Source: Candidatus Baltobacteraceae bacterium (GTDB taxonomy: Bacteria > Vulcanimicrobiota > Vulcanimicrobiia > Vulcanimicrobiales > Vulcanimicrobiaceae). Taken from it: 64,000 bases of DNA. A program made the translations under genes and the position numbers. The stretch lies in contig DASXGW010000004.1 of assembly GCA_036488875.1 (NCBI GenBank), positions 310,001 through 374,000 on the forward strand. Reading direction: 5' to 3'. The notes under the pieces are model-generated. The model did not search any database. It was given only the letters and a program-made list of their open reading frames with translations, and had not been told where the DNA came from. Below are positions 61,830 through 64,000 of this stretch, piece by piece (the stretch's first letter is position 1; every line of letters begins with the position of its first letter).

Positions 61830-64000
61830 TCCCGGTCGTCGCAGCAGTCACCCTGTCGACGGCCCTCAAAAACCTCACGTGGCGCTCGATCGGTCCGGCA
61901 CTGGCCGGCGGTCGAGTCGCCGCGGTGGCGGGTACGCCGCAAGACGACCGGCTCTATTACATCGGCAGCGCCGGAGGCGGCGTTTGGAAAACGATCAACG
62001 GCGGCGCGACGTGGGACCCGGTCTTCGAAAAACAAGACGTCTCCGCGATCGGTGCCGTGGCAATCGATCCCACCGACGAAAACGTCGTGTGGGCCGGCAC
62101 CGGTGAAGCCAATCCGCGTAACGACGTCAGTTACGGCAACGGCCTTTACAAATCGACCGACGGTGCGAAGACGTGGACGCGCGTCGGATTAAACGGCGTG
62201 TGGAGTATCTCGCGGATCGTCGTCGATCCGAAGAATCCCAAGCACGTCGTTGCCGGCGGCTTCGGCGATCCGTTCAAAGATTCGACCGAACGCGGCGTCT
62301 ACGTGACGTTCGACGGCGGAAAATCGTGGAGCAAGACGCTCTACGTCGGTCCGTCGACCGGCGCCAGCGATCTGGCGATGGATCCCAAGCATCCCAACGT
62401 CGTGTACGCCGGCATGTGGCAGTTCCGGCGCGTTCCGTGGAACTTTTCGAGCGGCGGCCCCGACGACGGACTCTACAAATCGACCGACGGCGGCAAAACC
62501 TGGAAGCGGCTGACCGGTAACGGTTTGCCCGAGGGGTACACGGGGCGCATCGGTTTGGCGATTGCGCCGAGCCGCCCGAACCGCGTCTTTGCACTGATCG
62601 AAGCCAAGGGCGGAATCCTGTGGCGTTCCGACGACGCGGGCGCGCACTGGACGATGGTCAGCAGCGACACGCTGGTCGATCAACGGCCGTTCTACTTTTC
62701 GCACATCGACGTCGACCCGAAGGACCCCAATCACGTTTTTGCCGTTTCGGAGATGCTCGCCGAGAGCAAAGACGGCGGCAAGAAGTTCAAAGAGATCGCG
62801 AAGGAAGTCCACGTCGATTATCACGCGATTTGGATCGCACCCAACGATCCCAAGCGCATCATCGTCGGAGAAGACGGCGGCTATGCGCTCACGCGGGATC
62901 TCGAGCACTGGTCGTTCGCGCGCAACTTGACGATCGGGCAGATCTATCACGTCGGACTGTCGAACGAAAATCCGTATCAGGTTTGCGCGGCGCTGCAGGA
63001 CAATAACGGTTTCTGCGGCCCGTCGAACTCACTCGACGGCGACGGCATTCTCAACCGTCACTGGATCGACGTGATCGGCGGCGACGGTGAATGGACCGTG
63101 CCCGATCCCGCCGATACGCGCTACGTGTGGGCCGACCTCGAAGACGGGTTGGTTTCCGTCTTCGATCGCCAGAGCCAGACGTTCCACTTCGTGCGTCCGT
63201 ACGACGCGTTTCCGGGCAGCTTCGTCGGACCGTTCGATCTGAGCAAATCGGCGTATCGTTTCAACTGGGATTCGCCGATCGCGTTTGCGCCGTGGGATCC
63301 GAAGACCACGTGGTACGGCGGCAACGTCGTGTTCCAGACGACCGACAAAGGACAAACGTGGACGCCGATCAGCCCGGATCTCACCCGCAACGATAAGTCG
63401 CATCAGCAGCCCACCGGCGGACCGCTCGCCAAAGACGTTTCGGGCGCGGAGTACTCCGATACGATCTTGGACATCGAGGGCTCGCAAATCAACAAGGGCG
63501 AGATTTGGGTCGGCACCGACGACGGGGTCGTGCAAATGACGCGCGACGGCGGCGAGCACTGGACCAACGTCACGCCGCCGGGCACCCCGCAGTACGCGCG
63601 CATCCCGACGGCCGCACCGTCGACCCTGGTCGCGGGTACCGCTTACGTGACGGCCGACGATCATCGCATGGGCGACTACGCACCGTACGCGTTCGTCACG
63701 CACGACTACGGTAAAACGTGGGCGAAGATCGTCAGCGGTTTCCCGAACGACCAGTACGTGCGCACCGTCCGGTCCGATATCCGCAATCAAAATCTGCTCT
63801 TTGCCGGTACGGAGAACGGCATGTGGGTTTCGGTCGACGGCGGATCGAGCTGGCAAGACATGCGCTTGAATCTGCCGCACGTCAGCGTGCGCGACATCCG
63901 ATTCCAGCCGCAGTTCGACGACATGGTCATCGCGACGCACGGCCGCGACGTCTGGATCCTCGACGACATCGCGTCGATTCAGGATCTCGGCAACGCCGAA
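61826..64000 (+). CDS. BNR/sortilin-like beta-propeller protein, second of tandem pair (3' truncated by window)
   Basis: About 725 residues are visible before the window ends. It starts at ATG 61826 (ATGA with the previous gene) with MIPVVAAVTLSTALKNLTWRS; the usual signal peptide is weak or absent, unlike its neighbour. It aligns with the first protein throughout: NLTWRSIGPALAGGRVAAVAG, STDGAKTWTRV, SFDGG-type boxes (TFDGGKSWSKT, SDDAGAHWTMV) and IATHGRDVWILDDI. The pair probably arose by tandem duplication and may form a complex. If the missing signal is real, export could depend on the partner; this is inference. Confidence 0.85.
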   Translation, partial: MIPVVAAVTLSTALKNLTWRSIGPALAGGRVAAVAGTPQDDRLYYIGSAGGGVWKTINGGATWDPVFEKQDVSAIGAVAIDPTDENVVWAGTGEANPRNDVSYGNGLYKSTDGAKTWTRVGLNGVWSISRIVVDPKNPKHVVAGGFGDPFKDSTERGVYVTFDGGKSWSKTLYVGPSTGASDLAMDPKHPNVVYAGMWQFRRVPWNFSSGGPDDGLYKSTDGGKTWKRLTGNGLPEGYTGRIGLAIAPSRPNRVFALIEAKGGILWRSDDAGAHWTMVSSDTLVDQRPFYFSHIDVDPKDPNHVFAVSEMLAESKDGGKKFKEIAKEVHVDYHAIWIAPNDPKRIIVGEDGGYALTRDLEHWSFARNLTIGQIYHVGLSNENPYQVCAALQDNNGFCGPSNSLDGDGILNRHWIDVIGGDGEWTVPDPADTRYVWADLEDGLVSVFDRQSQTFHFVRPYDAFPGSFVGPFDLSKSAYRFNWDSPIAFAPWDPKTTWYGGNVVFQTTDKGQTWTPISPDLTRNDKSHQQPTGGPLAKDVSGAEYSDTILDIEGSQINKGEIWVGTDDGVVQMTRDGGEHWTNVTPPGTPQYARIPTAAPSTLVAGTAYVTADDHRMGDYAPYAFVTHDYGKTWAKIVSGFPNDQYVRTVRSDIRNQNLLFAGTENGMWVSVDGGSSWQDMRLNLPHVSVRDIRFQPQFDDMVIATHGRDVWILDDIASIQDLGNAE

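Overview
The window is GC-rich and densely coded on both strands. Many neighbours overlap by 1-4 bases (ATGA, GTGA, TGATG, TAATG junctions). Two large TonB-dependent receptors, several lipoproteins and a TPP riboswitch show a diderm bacterium. Aconitase, homodimeric pyruvate dehydrogenase, polyphosphate kinase and a c-di-GMP protein fit an aerobic heterotroph. The style of the lipoproteins (beta-propellers with YLYVAN-type repeats, Pro/Thr linkers) suggests Eremiobacterota (WPS-2) or a similar uncultivated phylum. That placement is inference and cannot be proved from the window. No rRNA, tRNA, intact transposase or CRISPR array was seen.

1-9.7 kb: the end of an ATP-dependent DNA ligase; an amino-acid catabolic operon (threonine dehydratase-like enzyme, RidA, aminotransferase) divergent from an ArsR-type regulator across a 36-bp double promoter; a glycosidase-like protein; a complete OpuC/Yeh-type osmoprotectant ABC transporter; and ppk1, followed by a decayed copy of its own 3' end. 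9.7-17.5 kb: a TonB receptor, a secreted phosphoesterase, a lipoprotein sharing the phosphoesterase's accessory domain, and two tandem beta-propeller lipoproteins. 17.5-20.9 kb: a sulfur/Fe-S style operon (small membrane protein, BolA, monothiol glutaredoxin, mercaptopyruvate sulfurtransferase, EVE protein, cystathionine beta-lyase).

20.9-33.6 kb: a membrane protein overlapping a second TonB receptor, a quinone-oxidoreductase-like enzyme, two small exported proteins, an APC permease, and a large BTAD/AAA/TPR regulator in an operon with MBL-fold and NUDIX hydrolases. An RpiB-like isomerase and an exported protein follow, ending in a clear terminator. 33.7-41 kb: a VKOR-like protein divergent from an overlapping operon (TVP38 protein, RNase D, aconitase, TMEM175-like channel, WYL regulator), then two duplicated VOC proteins. 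41-45.2 kb: a PAS-GGDEF-EAL protein, two unknown membrane proteins and an integrase remnant.

45.2-64 kb: aceE-aceF for pyruvate oxidation, a DMT exporter, a FecR-domain protein divergent from a large lipoprotein, thiC under a TPP riboswitch, a HAD phosphatase, a DUF4760-like protein, a lytic transglycosylase, a 51-codon small membrane ORF, and two tandem BNR/sortilin-like propeller proteins, the second cut by the window end.

The most unusual feature is a family of short interspersed repeats that lie inside genes. They occur in frame in the aceF linkers (three copies) and in the sulfurtransferase N-terminus, and one supplies the apparent start codon of the HAD phosphatase. Other points of interest are the phosphate-themed cluster around ppk1, the ppk1 3'-end relic, a perfect 15-bp hairpin inside a reading frame, and a TMEM175-like gene whose family motif lies upstream of any usual start codon.
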